A stretch of 64,000 nt of DNA from Phenylobacterium sp. (GCA_020401865.1 JADCAS010000004.1:558001-622000); one strand, 5' to 3'; shown: positions 35,934 through 45,808, numbered from the stretch's first letter. Notes: a model not told the origin generated them from the letters alone. A program made the numbers and translations.

Positions 35934-38096
35934 ATGGCCCGTATCGTCTCTGTCCTCCTGCCCCTGCCCCTACCGGAAGCCTTCGACTACGAAGAGCCGG
36001 AGGGTCTCGGCCTGTCCGTGGGCGAGCAGGTCGCCGTCCCCCTGGGCGCTCGCCTCGCCCCCGGGGTGGTGACGGCGGTCCGGGAGGGCGCTGGCGGCAA
36101 CCGTCCGCTCAAGCCGGTGTCTGGCCGGCTCGAGGCCCTCCCGCTCAGTCCGGCCACAGTGGACTTCATTCAGTGGGCGGCTCGCTACGCCGCCGAGCTT
36201 CCCGGCCTGCCCCTGGCCATCGCCTTGCGCGGCGCCCGGGCGCCCCTGCCGCGCCCCGAGCGCCTCGCGGTTCTCTCGGGTCACCCCCCGTCCCGGCTCA
36301 CGCCGGCGCGGACCCGGGTGCTGGAGGCCGCCCGGGAGGGCCCCTCGACACCCGCCGACCTGGCCCGTCGCGCCGGGGTCTCGGCCGCCGTCGTCCGCGG
36401 CCTGATCGATGATGGCGCCCTGGAGATGAGGCTCGCCCCACGCCCGGATAGCTTCGGCGCTCCGGACCTCGACCTGCCGGCGCCGCCCCTCAATGACAGC
36501 CAGGCCGCCGCCGCCGCAGGCCTGCGGGCGATGCTTGAGGAGGGGGGATTCCAGGCCGCCCTCCTCGACGGGGTCACAGGGTCCGGCAAGACGGAGGTCT
36601 ACCTGGAGGCGATCCGGGCCGCCCTGGGGGCGGACCCGGACGGACAGGTCCTGATCCTCCTGCCGGAGATCGCCCTGACCCAGGCCCTGATCTCCAGGGT
36701 GACGGACCGCTTCGGCGCGCCGCCGGGGGAATGGCACTCGGGGGTCGCTCCGCCCGCCCGTCGGCAGGTCTGGGACGCCGTGGCCGAGGGCCGCTGCCGG
36801 ATCGTCGTCGGCGCCCGGTCCGCCCTCTTCCTGCCCTTCCGCCGCCTTCGGCTGATCGTGGTCGACGAGGAGCACGACACCTCCTTCAAGCAGGAGGAGG
36901 GTTTCATCTACCAGGCGCGTGACCTGGCCGTCGTCCGGGCCAAGCTTGAGGGCGCAGCGGTCATCCTCGCCTCGGCCACGCCCTCGCTGGAGACCCTTCG
37001 GAACGCCGAGACGGGCCGTTATCGTTGGCTGCGGCTCGCGGACAGACACGGCGAAGCGAGACTACCAGACATCCGGCTGGTGGACCTGCGGGAGTCGCCG
37101 CCGGAGACGGGCCGGTGGATCTCACCGCCCCTCGCCGAGGCCATGGCCGAGACCCTGGCGGCCGGGGAGCAGACCCTGCTGTTCCTCAACCGGCGGGGAT
37201 ATGCGCCCCTGGTCCTCTGCCGGGCCTGCGGCCAGAAACTCACGGCGCCGGACACCGACTCCTGGCTGGTGGAGCATCGCTACACCAACCGGCTAGTCTG
37301 CCACCTGACCGGGTTCTCCATGCCGCGTCCGGCAACCTGTCCGCACTGCGGGGCCGCAGAGTCCCTGGTCTCGATCGGCCCGGGGGTCGAGCGTCTCGAG
37401 GAGGAGGCCCGGGCCCTTTTCCCGGAAGCCCGCATCGCGGTCTTCTCCTCCGACACGGTGCGCAGCGCCGCCGACGCCCGGTCGCTGGTCGAGACCATGG
37501 CGGCCGGTGAGATCGACATCCTCGTGGCCACCCAGGCCGCAGCCAAGGGGCATAACTTCCCCAATCTGACCCTGGTCGGGGTGATTGACGCGGACCTCGG
37601 CCTCAGGGGCGGGGACCTGCGGGCCGCCGAGCGGACCTTCCAGCTTCTGGCCCAGGCGACCGGCCGGGCGGGACGACGGGACCGGCCCGGACGCGCCCTG
37701 GTCCAGACCTGGGCGCCGGATCATCCCGTCATGCAGGCCCTCAGGGCCCAGGACCGCGACGCCTTCGTCCGGACCGAACTGGATGAGCGGGAACTGGCGG
37801 GCCTGCCGCCCTTCGGACGTCTGGCGGCGGTGGTGGTGTCCGGACGCGACCCGGCGGCGCTGGAGGCCTTTGTCCGGGAGGCGGCGGCGGCGGCGCCCAA
37901 CGCCGAGGGCGTGGAGATCTATGGCCCCGCCGATGCGCCGCTGGCCCTTGTGCGGGGCCGCCGGCGCAAGCGCTTCCTGGTGCGCGCTGACCGGCAGGTG
38001 GATCTGTCGGCCTACATGGGCGCCTGGCGGGCCCGGCTGAAGCCAAGGGGCTCCATCCGGGTGACGATCGATATCGATCCCTACAGCTTCTTCTGA
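35934..38096 (+). CDS. priA: Primosomal replication restart helicase PriA, one zinc site missing
   Basis: A 720-aa PriA, reloading the replisome at stalled forks. Domains in order: N-terminal 3'-DNA-binding domain (1-100), winged helix (about 110-175), helicase lobe 1 with Walker A GVTGSGKT from residue 213 and DEEH at 311-314, zinc-binding insertion (about 425-475), and lobe 2 with [12 protein letters not shown] and [10 protein letters not shown]. The zinc region has five Cys (429, 432, 456, 469, 472) where E. coli has eight. The spacing matches exactly, so the first-and-last-pair site is intact and the inner site is lost. Confidence 0.95.
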   Translation: MARIVSVLLPLPLPEAFDYEEPEGLGLSVGEQVAVPLGARLAPGVVTAVREGAGGNRPLKPVSGRLEALPLSPATVDFIQWAARYAAELPGLPLAIALRGARAPLPRPERLAVLSGHPPSRLTPARTRVLEAAREGPSTPADLARRAGVSAAVVRGLIDDGALEMRLAPRPDSFGAPDLDLPAPPLNDSQAAAAAGLRAMLEEGGFQAALLDGVTGSGKTEVYLEAIRAALGADPDGQVLILLPEIALTQALISRVTDRFGAPPGEWHSGVAPPARRQVWDAVAEGRCRIVVGARSALFLPFRRLRLIVVDEEHDTSFKQEEGFIYQARDLAVVRAKLEGAAVILASATPSLETLRNAETGRYRWLRLADRHGEARLPDIRLVDLRESPPETGRWISPPLAEAMAETLAAGEQTLLFLNRRGYAPLVLCRACGQKLTAPDTDSWLVEHRYTNRLVCHLTGFSMPRPATCPHCGAAESLVSIGPGVERLEEEARALFPEARIAVFSSDTVRSAADARSLVETMAAGEIDILVATQAAAKGHNFPNLTLVGVIDADLGLRGGDLRAAERTFQLLAQATGRAGRRDRPGRALVQTWAPDHPVMQALRAQDRDAFVRTELDERELAGLPPFGRLAAVVVSGRDPAALEAFVREAAAAAPNAEGVEIYGPADAPLALVRGRRRKRFLVRADRQVDLSAYMGAWRARLKPRGSIRVTIDIDPYSFF

Positions 38097-38097
38097 G

Positions 38098-38114
38098 GCC
38101 GGGAGAGGCCCGGC
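38098..38114. terminator. Hairpin between priA and the TerC gene
   Basis: GCCGGG-AGAGG-CCCGGC, a 6-bp GC stem in the 21-bp gap between convergent stops. There is no T-run on either side. Confidence 0.4.
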
Positions 38115-38117
38115 GGA

Positions 38118-38888
38118 TCAGTGACCCGCCTGGCTTTCCTTCTTGGTTTTGGCGTTCCGGGCAATGATGTTGAGCGCCTCTACCCCTACTGAGAAGGCCA
38201 TGGCGGCGTAGATGTAGCCCTTGGGGATGTGAACCCCGAAGCCGTCGGCCACCAGGATCATGCCGATCATCAGCAGGAAGCCCAGGGCCAGCATGACCAC
38301 GCTGGGGTTGTTGTTGATGAAGTTGGCGAGCGGGTCGGCGGCCAGCAGCATGACGATCACGGTGATGATCACGGCGGTCACCATGATGGGCAGGTGATCC
38401 GTCATCCCGACGGCGGTCAGGATGGAGTCGATGGAGAACACCATGTCGATCAGGATGATCTGGAAAATCACCGCCCCGAAATTCGTGGCGACTATGCCTG
38501 TCTTGTCGAGGAAATCCGCAGGCTTGGGGTCGACCGCGCCGTGGATCTCCTTGGTGGCCTTCCACAGCAGGAAGAGGCCGCCGGCGATCAGGATCAGGTC
38601 GCGCCAGGAGAAGGTCAGGTCCAGGGCGCCCACCGACTCCCCGAGAGAGAAGATCGGTTCGGTCAGGTGGACCAGCCAGGCCAGGGTCGACAACAGCGCC
38701 AGGCGCATGACCAGGGCCAGGGTGATGCCCAGCCTCCGCGCCTTCTGCCTCTGCCCCTCGGGCAGCTTGTTCGACAGGATCGAGATGAAGATGAGGTTGT
38801 CGATGCCGAGCACCACCTCCATCGCGATCAGGGTGATGAGGGCCGCCCAGGCGGCGGGGTCGGTCAGGAGGGAGAGTATGGCGTCCAT
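38118..38888 (-). CDS. TerC family integral membrane protein
   Basis: A 256-aa inner-membrane protein with about seven hydrophobic segments. Family hallmarks are [19 protein letters not shown] near the N-terminus and the matching acidic [18 protein letters not shown] near residue 135, giving the two Asp-containing helices of TerC. Family members are linked to tellurite resistance and to Mn export during metalation of exported proteins. No ter operon is present, so a metal-handling role is the more likely one. Confidence 0.92.
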   Translation of the reverse strand: MDAILSLLTDPAAWAALITLIAMEVVLGIDNLIFISILSNKLPEGQRQKARRLGITLALVMRLALLSTLAWLVHLTEPIFSLGESVGALDLTFSWRDLILIAGGLFLLWKATKEIHGAVDPKPADFLDKTGIVATNFGAVIFQIILIDMVFSIDSILTAVGMTDHLPIMVTAVIITVIVMLLAADPLANFINNNPSVVMLALGFLLMIGMILVADGFGVHIPKGYIYAAMAFSVGVEALNIIARNAKTKKESQAGH

Positions 38889-39403
38889 CGGGCCGGATTA
38901 AGGCGTTTTTTGGCCTTTCGCCAGACGGTGAGTCGCGAAAAGGTCGAACTAGCCCCGGATTTTTTCGGCGCAGGCGCCCGGGTTTGCGGCGCCAGGCGCC
39001 TGATGAGACGGCGCCCATCCTCGGACATGGGCCGCCGGCTCCCGCACCCCGCCCCCTTTGATTCATGCTGTGGTCCGCCGAACGGCTTTTCAGGAGTCCA
39101 CTTCTGCTGGGCGTTTCTTGCTCGCGCTCTTGAATTGAACGAAACGAGAGAGATGTGATCTTGCATCACGTAGTCGATAATTTGATCAAATTTCGAAATT
39201 AATAACTGAATTTTGAAAACTTAATGACAATAGATATCCCATTTCTTGAGAATCGTTTCGCGTTTACATTTGATTTATGTCTGGAGCGCCCTCCAGCGTC
39301 CTTTGATGATCCACACGATGGTCTGGTCGCCAAGATCGTCAGACTTGCACCTGTCGCGCTGAGAGGTTAGATAACCTCTAGAACTGTCACAGGCAGGGGC
39401 TCG
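38889..39403. other. 515-bp intergenic region with AT-rich, palindrome-rich island
   Basis: No credible ORF. The left part (to about 39120) has normal GC; 39130-39290 is markedly AT-rich. It holds GTGAT-CTTGC-ATCAC (39155-39169), the palindromes TTTGATCAAA (39181-39190) and AATTTCGAAATT (39189-39200), and a hairpin CTGGAG-CGCC-CTCCAG (39281-39296). A TTGAGA at 39246 has only a poor -10 after it. The region probably contains the promoters of both divergent genes (TerC leftward, CHAP protein rightward) with regulator sites. A small RNA cannot be excluded. Confidence 0.6.
39362..39379. promoter_or_regulatory. Perfect inverted repeat before the CHAP gene
   Basis: AGAGGTTA-GA-TAACCTCT: 8-bp arms with a 2-bp centre, 24 bp upstream of the ATG at 39404. 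The tight centre fits a dimeric repressor site better than a terminator. Confidence 0.5.
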
Positions 39404-40075
39404 ATGTTCAGGCGCGCCGTTCACTTCGCCGTTGGGGTCTTCGTGGCCGGGGTCGTGGCCTTCGCCCCGATCTCCAGCGCCATTGCGGACCGCTACTGGC
39501 AGTGCGCGCCCTTCGCCCGGCTTGTCTCCGGCATCCAGATTTTTGGCGACGCTCACACCTGGTGGCGCCAGGCGACAGGTCGGTATGAGACCGGGGTTGC
39601 GCCCCGCGCCGGGTCTGTCCTGTGCTTCAAGCCGACGGGCTCCATGTCACTGGGCCATGTGGCGGTCGTCAGTCAGGTATTGACCGATCGCGTCATCCAG
39701 ATCACCCATGCCAACTGGTCAAGAATTGGCGGCTCCCGGGGCCAGATTGAGCGCGACGTCACGGTGATTGACGTGTCTCCGGCCGGCGACTGGTCTCGGG
39801 TGAAGGTCTGGTATGATCCCGCCCGGGACATTGGCTCGAGCACCTATCCGACCTACGGCTTCATCCACCAAGACGCCCAGGCCGTGCGGCTCGCCTCCAG
39901 CCAGTTCAACATCGCACAGAACGCGGCCCTGACGGTGGCCCAGAGCGCCGCGAGCCAGGTGGCCTCCACAGTCCGCCCAGGGGCCTCGCCCCTGTCGATC
40001 CTCGGCCAGGCGGCCGACGCTGGCGACCGTATCGCCGCCCTTATCCAGGCCGTCACCGCCCCGCCGCAGCGCTAA
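39404..40075 (+). CDS. Exported CHAP domain protein
   Basis: A 223-aa protein with a signal peptide (VGVFVAGVVAFAPISSAIA). A CHAP (NlpC/P60-like amidase/peptidase) domain follows directly: Cys34 in WQCAPFARLVSG, His85 in MSLGHVAVVS, and Asn104 in THANWS form the catalytic set. The C-terminal 70 residues are Ala/Ser-rich and look low in complexity or helical. It should cut peptidoglycan peptides or amide bonds in the periplasm. Compact CHAP proteins of this form, with the QCxPFAR start, are common in Caulobacterales. It sits after the AT-rich island. Confidence 0.87.
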   Translation: MFRRAVHFAVGVFVAGVVAFAPISSAIADRYWQCAPFARLVSGIQIFGDAHTWWRQATGRYETGVAPRAGSVLCFKPTGSMSLGHVAVVSQVLTDRVIQITHANWSRIGGSRGQIERDVTVIDVSPAGDWSRVKVWYDPARDIGSSTYPTYGFIHQDAQAVRLASSQFNIAQNAALTVAQSAASQVASTVRPGASPLSILGQAADAGDRIAALIQAVTAPPQR

Positions 40076-40106
40076 GGACGCCGGCCCGGCCTCCGGCCCG
40101 TTCCCC

Positions 40107-41075
40107 ATGCTGAACCTTCTCCCCCGAGAGACCCGCACCTTCCGGGCGGTGCACGCCCTCGACCTGCCCACCGACTGGCAGGCGCCCGACGATGTCATCT
40201 GGATCGAACTCATCAGCCCGGAACGGCATGAGGAGGCGGTCATCGAAAGCGCCCTGCGCCTCGACCTGCCTACGTCCCGGGAGATGGCCCAGATCGAGCC
40301 GTCCAGTCGGCTCTACATGGAGGGCGGAGCCACCTTCATGACCGCCAGTCTTCTCAGCCGCAGCGAGGAAGAGCATCCGGTCCTGACCCCGGTCACCTTT
40401 GTCCTGACGAACGGTCGGCTCATCACCCTTCGTTACGAGCCCCTCCGCGCCTTCAGCGCCTTCTCACAGAGACTCTCGGGCCCGGACTATGCCGAGGCCG
40501 CCGGCGCCGATCTCTTCCTCGACCTTCTGGACGCCGTCATTGAAAGGCTGGCCGAGGTGCTGGAGCGCGGATCGGCTCGGGTCCAGGCCTCCTCCAACGC
40601 CATCTTCGATCGCCCGCGCGGCGCAGCCTTCGAACCTCTCCTGACCAGTCTGGCGCGGACCCAGTCCCTCGCCGCCCTGGCCCGGACGAGCCTCGCCAGC
40701 CTTGCCCGCCTCGCCAGTTTCGCCGCCCTTGCCCCCGAGATCGCCGGCAAGCCCACGGCCCAGGCGCACCTGGTCTCGGTGCAGCAGGACATCCAGTCTC
40801 TGACCGAGCACGCCGCAGCCCAGTCGGCCCACATCTCCTTCCTGCTCGATGCGGCGCTTGGCCTGATCAACATCGAGCAGAACGTCAGCATCAAGACCTT
40901 CTCGGTCTTCACCGTCCTGCTCATGCCGCCCACCCTGATCGGGGCGATCTACGGCATGAACTTCGAGGTCATGCCCGAGCTTTCCTGGCCTTGGGGGTAT
41001 CCGCTCGCCCTTGGACTCATGGTGGTGAGCGGCGTGGCTCCGCTGCTCTGGTTCCGTCACAAGGGCTGGTTCTAG
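40107..41075 (+). CDS. CorA family divalent cation transporter
   Basis: A 322-aa CorA protein. The N-terminal 240 residues are the cytoplasmic domain with long helices; two membrane helices close the protein, the first ending in the pore-mouth signature YGMNFE near residue 290 and the second GYPLALGLMVVSGVAPLLWF. It carries Mg2+ (or Co2+/Ni2+) across the inner membrane as a pentamer. The final FRHKGWF matches the usual basic tail. It lies 31 bp after the CHAP gene and overlaps convergent mutS by 4 bp. Confidence 0.92.
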   Translation: MLNLLPRETRTFRAVHALDLPTDWQAPDDVIWIELISPERHEEAVIESALRLDLPTSREMAQIEPSSRLYMEGGATFMTASLLSRSEEEHPVLTPVTFVLTNGRLITLRYEPLRAFSAFSQRLSGPDYAEAAGADLFLDLLDAVIERLAEVLERGSARVQASSNAIFDRPRGAAFEPLLTSLARTQSLAALARTSLASLARLASFAALAPEIAGKPTAQAHLVSVQQDIQSLTEHAAAQSAHISFLLDAALGLINIEQNVSIKTFSVFTVLLMPPTLIGAIYGMNFEVMPELSWPWGYPLALGLMVVSGVAPLLWFRHKGWF

Positions 41076-43765
41076 CCGGGGGAGGCGAGGCCCTTTAGCC
41101 GGTAGAGCGCCTCGAGGGCCTCGCGCGGGCTCATGCTGTCCGGATCCAGGTCCGCCAGGGCGCTGTCCACGGGCGAGGGGCCCGAGGGTTCTGCGAGCCC
41201 TGGGGCCTGAGCGGCGAACAGGGGCAGGTCGCCGAGCTGGGCCGGGGCGCCGGTCTCGCGCTCAAGCCGGGCCAGGACCTCATGCGCCCGCGCCACGACG
41301 GCAGCCGGCACGCCGGCCAGGCGCGCCACCTGGACGCCATAGGACCGGTCCGCAGGCCCCGGACCGGCCTCGTGCAGGAAGACCAGCTCGCCGTTCCACT
41401 CCCGGGCGCGCATGGACAGGTTGGCGACGCCGGGAAGCCGTCGCTCCAACTCGGCCAGTTCATGATAGTGCGTCGCGAAGAGGCCGCGGCACCGGTTGGT
41501 CTCGTGCAGGGCCTCGGCGGAGGCCCAGGCGATGGCCAGCCCGTCCCAGGTCGCCGTACCCCGTCCGATCTCGTCCAGGATGACCAGGGAGCGCGGAGTG
41601 GCCTGGGTGAGGATGGCGGCCGTCTCGACCATCTCGGCCATGAAGGTCGACCGGCCCCGGGCAAGGTCATCCCCCGCTCCGACCCGGCTGAACAGGCGAT
41701 CGACCACACCCAGGCGCAGCCGCCGCGCCGGGACCGGGCAGCCCGCCTGGGCGAGGACAGCCAGAAGGGCGTTCTGGCGCAGGAAGGTCGACTTGCCGGC
41801 CATGTTGGGGCCCGTGACGATGGCCAGCCGGGGCGCGGCCACGCCCTGTCCGTCCAGCCGGCAGTCATTGGGGGTGAAGGCGCCGCCTGTCCGCCGGACC
41901 GCCGCCTCCACCACCGGGTGCCGGGCCCCGTCGGCCTCCAGGATTGTACTGCGGTCGATTTCTGGCCGGACGGCGTCCACTTCGTCGGCCCACTCGGCCA
42001 GGGCCGCGGCGACATCCAGCCGCGCGCAGGCCTGGGCGGCCCCCCGCAGGGGCTCGGCGGCGGCGCAGACCAGGTCCCGCCAGGCCTCGAAGGCGGACAT
42101 CTCGATCGCCAGGGCGCGCTCGCCCGCCTGGGCGATCCGGGCGTCGAGCTCGGCCAGGGCCACCGTGGTGAAGCGCATCTGACTGGCCAGGGTCTGACGG
42201 TGGATGAAGGTGGCGTTCAGCGGCGCCTTCAGCAGGGGTTCGGCCGCCTTGGCGGTGGCCTCGATGAAATAGCCCAGGACCCCGTTGTGACGGATCTTCA
42301 GGGCCACCCCGCTCTCTGCGGCCAGTTCGGCCTCAAGGGAAAGTATGACCCTTCGGCTGTCGTCGCGAAGCCGTCTCGCCTCGTCGAGCTCAGGCCGGAC
42401 GCCGGAGGCGACGAAGCCTCCATCCCGCACCTGCAGGGGAAGGTCCGGTCCCAAGCCCGCGGCCAGGCTGGCGTGGAGGTCGGCCAGTCCGGGATGCTGC
42501 GACAGGTCCAGGGCGGCGAGGTCCTCGGCCAGCTCTACAGGCAGGGGGGCGTCGAGGGGGCCTTCACCGGCGTCGAACAGGTCGCGGAGATCCGCGCCCG
42601 CGGCCAGGCCGTCGCGCAGGCCGCCCAGGTCCCGGGGACCGCCCCGCCCCAGGGCCAGGCGCGACAGGGCCCGGGCCATGTCACCCTGCCCCTTCAGGAT
42701 CTCGCGCAGCCGCCAGCGAAGGTCGCGGCGGGCGCGGAGCCAGTCGATGGCGTCCAGACGGGTCTCGATCCGGTCCGGGTCCAGCAGGGGGCGGGCGAGG
42801 CGTGACGCCAGGAGCCGGGCGCCCGGCGCCGTCACCGTCCTGTCGATGGCCGCCAGCAGGGAGCCCTCACGCCCGCCCGACAGGCTGCGCTCGATCTCAA
42901 GGCTGGCCCGGGTGGCGGGGTCGATGGCCATGACGTCCGCCTCGCCCGCCCGCCGGGGCGCCGCGAGGGACGGGGTCCGTCCGGCCTGGGTCGTCTCCAG
43001 GTGGGCGGCGATCAGTCCCAGGGCCGAGACTTCCGCCCCCGAAAGGGCGCCGAAGCCGTCCAGGGTCTCCACCCCGTAGAGGCGCTTCAGCCGGGCCTCC
43101 GCTGCGCCGGGCTCGGCGAGCGCCGAGGGCAGGGGCTGGACCCGGCCGCCTGCAGCCTTCAGGGCGGCGCTCACCGTCTCGTCGGCGAACAGCCGGTCCG
43201 GGACCAGGATCTCCGAAGGACCGAGGGCGGCGAGGGCGGAGGCGAGGGCGGCCTTGCCGGGAGCCCAGACCTCCACCTCGCCGGTGGACAGCTCGACGCT
43301 GGCGATGGCGGCGGCGCCGGCCCGGACCGCCACGGCCGCCAGCCGGTTGGCGCCGCGCGCGTCGAGGAGGCCGTCCTCCGTCAGGGTCCCGGGGGTGACG
43401 ACGCGGACGATGTCACGCCGGACGATGGCCTTGGAGCCCCGACGCTTCGCCTCGGCCGGGTCCTCCATCTGCTCGCAGACCGCCACCTTGAATCCGGCGC
43501 GGATGAGCTTGGAGAGATAGGCCTCGGCGGCGTGGACCGGCACGCCGCACATGGGGATGGGTTCGCCGGCGTGCTGGCCCCGCGCCGTCAGGGCGATGCC
43601 CAGGGCCGCCGCCGCCTGTCGGGCGTCGTCGAAGAAGAGCTCGTAGAAGTCGCCCATCCGGAAGAAGACCAGGGCGTCAGGCTGCCGCGCCTTGGCCTCG
43701 AAAAACTGGGCCATGACCGGCGTGGCGCCGGCCGAATCGAACTGGGGCGAAGAAGGCGCGTTCAT
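41072..43765 (-). CDS. mutS: DNA mismatch repair protein MutS
   Basis: An 897-aa MutS, from the ATG at 43765 (a 20-residue upstream extension is not conserved). Mismatch-binding Phe-x-Glu lies in FFRMGDFYELFF near the N-terminus. Connector, lever and clamp domains follow. The ATPase has Walker A GPNMAGKST at about 652-660, Walker B SLVILDEIGRGTATWDGL, and the HYHELAELE loop. It recognises mismatches and recruits MutL. Length is as expected. Confidence 0.96.
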   Translation of the reverse strand: MNAPSSPQFDSAGATPVMAQFFEAKARQPDALVFFRMGDFYELFFDDARQAAAALGIALTARGQHAGEPIPMCGVPVHAAEAYLSKLIRAGFKVAVCEQMEDPAEAKRRGSKAIVRRDIVRVVTPGTLTEDGLLDARGANRLAAVAVRAGAAAIASVELSTGEVEVWAPGKAALASALAALGPSEILVPDRLFADETVSAALKAAGGRVQPLPSALAEPGAAEARLKRLYGVETLDGFGALSGAEVSALGLIAAHLETTQAGRTPSLAAPRRAGEADVMAIDPATRASLEIERSLSGGREGSLLAAIDRTVTAPGARLLASRLARPLLDPDRIETRLDAIDWLRARRDLRWRLREILKGQGDMARALSRLALGRGGPRDLGGLRDGLAAGADLRDLFDAGEGPLDAPLPVELAEDLAALDLSQHPGLADLHASLAAGLGPDLPLQVRDGGFVASGVRPELDEARRLRDDSRRVILSLEAELAAESGVALKIRHNGVLGYFIEATAKAAEPLLKAPLNATFIHRQTLASQMRFTTVALAELDARIAQAGERALAIEMSAFEAWRDLVCAAAEPLRGAAQACARLDVAAALAEWADEVDAVRPEIDRSTILEADGARHPVVEAAVRRTGGAFTPNDCRLDGQGVAAPRLAIVTGPNMAGKSTFLRQNALLAVLAQAGCPVPARRLRLGVVDRLFSRVGAGDDLARGRSTFMAEMVETAAILTQATPRSLVILDEIGRGTATWDGLAIAWASAEALHETNRCRGLFATHYHELAELERRLPGVANLSMRAREWNGELVFLHEAGPGPADRSYGVQVARLAGVPAAVVARAHEVLARLERETGAPAQLGDLPLFAAQAPGLAEPSGPSPVDSALADLDPDSMSPREALEALYRLKGLASPG

Positions 43766-43846
43766 CTCGGGCGGCAACCTAGCCGCCGCGACGGGCGGCG
43801 TCACCAGCGCCCGCGAGAAGGTCAAGGGCGCGCCGCGGCGCCCCGC

Positions 43847-45730
43847 TCAGTACCGGGTCCTCACCCCCAGGCTCGCCGGCGAGGGCGTGTCAGAGAGCCC
43901 CTTCGCCCGCTTCAGGACCCAGTCGACCACGGTCCCGGAGACGGCGGAGACCCTGGGCTCGCCGGGCCGCTCCTGTCCCGCCCGGGAATCGTCGGCGCCC
44001 ACGAAGTCGGTGTGGAAGTAGAAGGCCGCATTGATGGCGGGGTCCAGGGGGCTGACGGCTTTCGCCTCAGGAGTCTGCCAGGTCCCGGTCTTGTTGACCT
44101 CGGTATAGTCCGTCACACCCGGGAAGGGGTTTCCCGACACCCCCTGCGTAAAGCCCTGCCGGGCCACATAGACCGGGACCCCGGCGATGGCGGCCTTGTC
44201 CACGTCAAGCTTCACCCCGTCCCGGTCGATCTTCAGGGTGCGGTAGCGGCCGACGAAGCCGGCATCGAAGTCCCAGCGCTCGGAGGGGTACCAGTTCGAG
44301 GCGATCAGGTCGGAGGCGTCTATCGTCCGCCGGCCCGACTCTGCGAACTGCACGGTCACCGGCCGGATATTGGACCGGGTGGGCGCAAAGGCCTGGGCGT
44401 TCAGCCAGAGGGCGGCGCGCCCAGCCTCCCGGGGGCCGGCGCCCCCGGGCTCAATCCAGCCGTGAACGCGGTTCGGGTCGACCATGGCCCCGGAGGGAAC
44501 GCACTTGGGGGGCGGGCCCATGGCGCGCATGGGCCCCACCGCCGTCGGCGGGGGCGTGCGGTCGCAGGTCGCCTCCGTCCCCGGGAGGGGGGTGAAGTCG
44601 ATCCGCCCGAGGCCCTGGCCCAGGAACTGCAGAATCTGCATCTGCACCCCGCCGCCCGGGACCGGGTCGGTGTCAAAGCTGGCGCCGGCGCGGGCCAGCC
44701 AGGTCAGGCGGATGGTCTTCAGGAAGTCATCGCCCGGGGCCGGGGCCATGCCGACGACCCGAAGGGGGAAGATCGCTTCCGAGTTGGGATCCGAGAGGGC
44801 GTAATAGACCCCGGTCACCGACTGGCTGGCGGCGGAGGCCGGTCCGGCGATGGCGCCGAGGAGGCCGCTGGCGTCGGTGTAGACCCGGTCCTTGCCGCTC
44901 CTCAGCGCCGCGACCCTGGCGAAATAGGCGTCCAGCTCGGCGACGGTCGGCTCGGGCTGGACCCCGGCGGAGGGACCGCCGTCCAGGAAGATCAGGCCCG
45001 CCAGCTTTTCCACGCCGCGCCGCCCGTCGGCGCCCTTGCGGGCCGCGTAGTTGGACACGAAGCCGCCGCCCTGGCTGTGGCCCGCCAGAAAGATGTTGCG
45101 GGCGCCGGATCGCTCGCGGATGCGCCCGATCATCGCGTCGACATCCGCCGCGTAGGTCTCGAATCCCCAGTCGGCCATGAAGGCGAGATCGGTCTGGGTC
45201 AGGGGCTTCCAGGCCGCCGAGGCCGTCGGCGGGCCGACCCGGCCATCGGGACCGATCGCGTCCGCCCCCAGGTAATGCTTCAGGGCGATGGCGGGGTCGC
45301 CCTTCCGGCGGGCCTCGGTCAGGGCCTCGGTCTCGGCGAGGTTGGCGCCCCGGCGCTGGAGCACCCAGACCTCAAGCCGGCAGGGCTGGTCGCCGCAGGT
45401 CTGGCCCGATGCGCGGGAGACCATCTGGCTGGCCAGGTAGAGCCAGTGGGGCGGGGTCGAGGAGAAGCCCGGCAGGCCGACGATGACGGCGTTGGCGGGC
45501 CGCGGCCTGTCTCCGTCCGCAGCCGGGCGAAGACGCAGGAAAGCGGCGGTGTTAAGGGCGGACGGCGTGCCGGGCGCATTGCCGCCTGGGACCTGGATAT
45601 ACTCGGCGATGACGCCTGGATACTCCGGGACCCGGCTGCCGGCGTCGCCTGACGCAAGGGCGGGCGCGGCGGTCCAGGCCACGGCCGCGGCCAGGCCGGC
45701 GGCGGCCAGGCGGAATGCTGCGGAAATCAT
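43847..45730 (-). CDS. Large exported alpha/beta hydrolase
   Basis: A 627-aa protein with a signal peptide (LAAAGLAAAVAWTAAPALA). An alpha/beta-hydrolase core covers about residues 75-260: strand AVIVGLPGFSSTPP, nucleophile elbow LAGHSQGGG with Ser219, and LIFLDGGPSAG. The C-terminal 350 residues include PGTEATCDRTPPPTAVGP and a later region YFHTDFVG that may hold a catalytic His. No named family is recognised. It is probably an esterase or lipase-like enzyme acting outside the cytoplasm. An AGGA site precedes the ATG. Confidence 0.78.
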   Translation of the reverse strand: MISAAFRLAAAGLAAAVAWTAAPALASGDAGSRVPEYPGVIAEYIQVPGGNAPGTPSALNTAAFLRLRPAADGDRPRPANAVIVGLPGFSSTPPHWLYLASQMVSRASGQTCGDQPCRLEVWVLQRRGANLAETEALTEARRKGDPAIALKHYLGADAIGPDGRVGPPTASAAWKPLTQTDLAFMADWGFETYAADVDAMIGRIRERSGARNIFLAGHSQGGGFVSNYAARKGADGRRGVEKLAGLIFLDGGPSAGVQPEPTVAELDAYFARVAALRSGKDRVYTDASGLLGAIAGPASAASQSVTGVYYALSDPNSEAIFPLRVVGMAPAPGDDFLKTIRLTWLARAGASFDTDPVPGGGVQMQILQFLGQGLGRIDFTPLPGTEATCDRTPPPTAVGPMRAMGPPPKCVPSGAMVDPNRVHGWIEPGGAGPREAGRAALWLNAQAFAPTRSNIRPVTVQFAESGRRTIDASDLIASNWYPSERWDFDAGFVGRYRTLKIDRDGVKLDVDKAAIAGVPVYVARQGFTQGVSGNPFPGVTDYTEVNKTGTWQTPEAKAVSPLDPAINAAFYFHTDFVGADDSRAGQERPGEPRVSAVSGTVVDWVLKRAKGLSDTPSPASLGVRTRY

Positions 45731-45744
45731 GGCGTCCTCCCCGG

Positions 45745-45763
45745 GCCCGGATCCAGCCCGGGC
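45745..45763 (-). terminator. GC-rich hairpin after dnaJ
   Basis: GCCCGG-(7 nt)-CCGGGC in the 78-bp gap between dnaJ and the following hydrolase gene. No T-run. It may end the dnaKJ transcript. Confidence 0.35.
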
Positions 45764-45808
45764 AGGGGCAAGTCTAGGGTCGGCGGGGCGCCCGGGAAAG
45801 GGCCGAAG

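Noticed and set aside
35828..35935. 36-residue N-terminal extension of the transaldolase-like protein
   Set aside because: The family starts at MQLFLDTTD; the extension would overlap the priA start codon.
38889..39403. Horizontally acquired element in the AT-rich region
   Set aside because: No integrase, transposase, tRNA or flanking repeats, and the genes on both sides have normal base use.
43001..45652. 883-codon rightward open frame across mutS and the hydrolase
   Set aside because: It spans two convincing genes and their gap and has no recognisable motif; antisense codon bias keeps it open.
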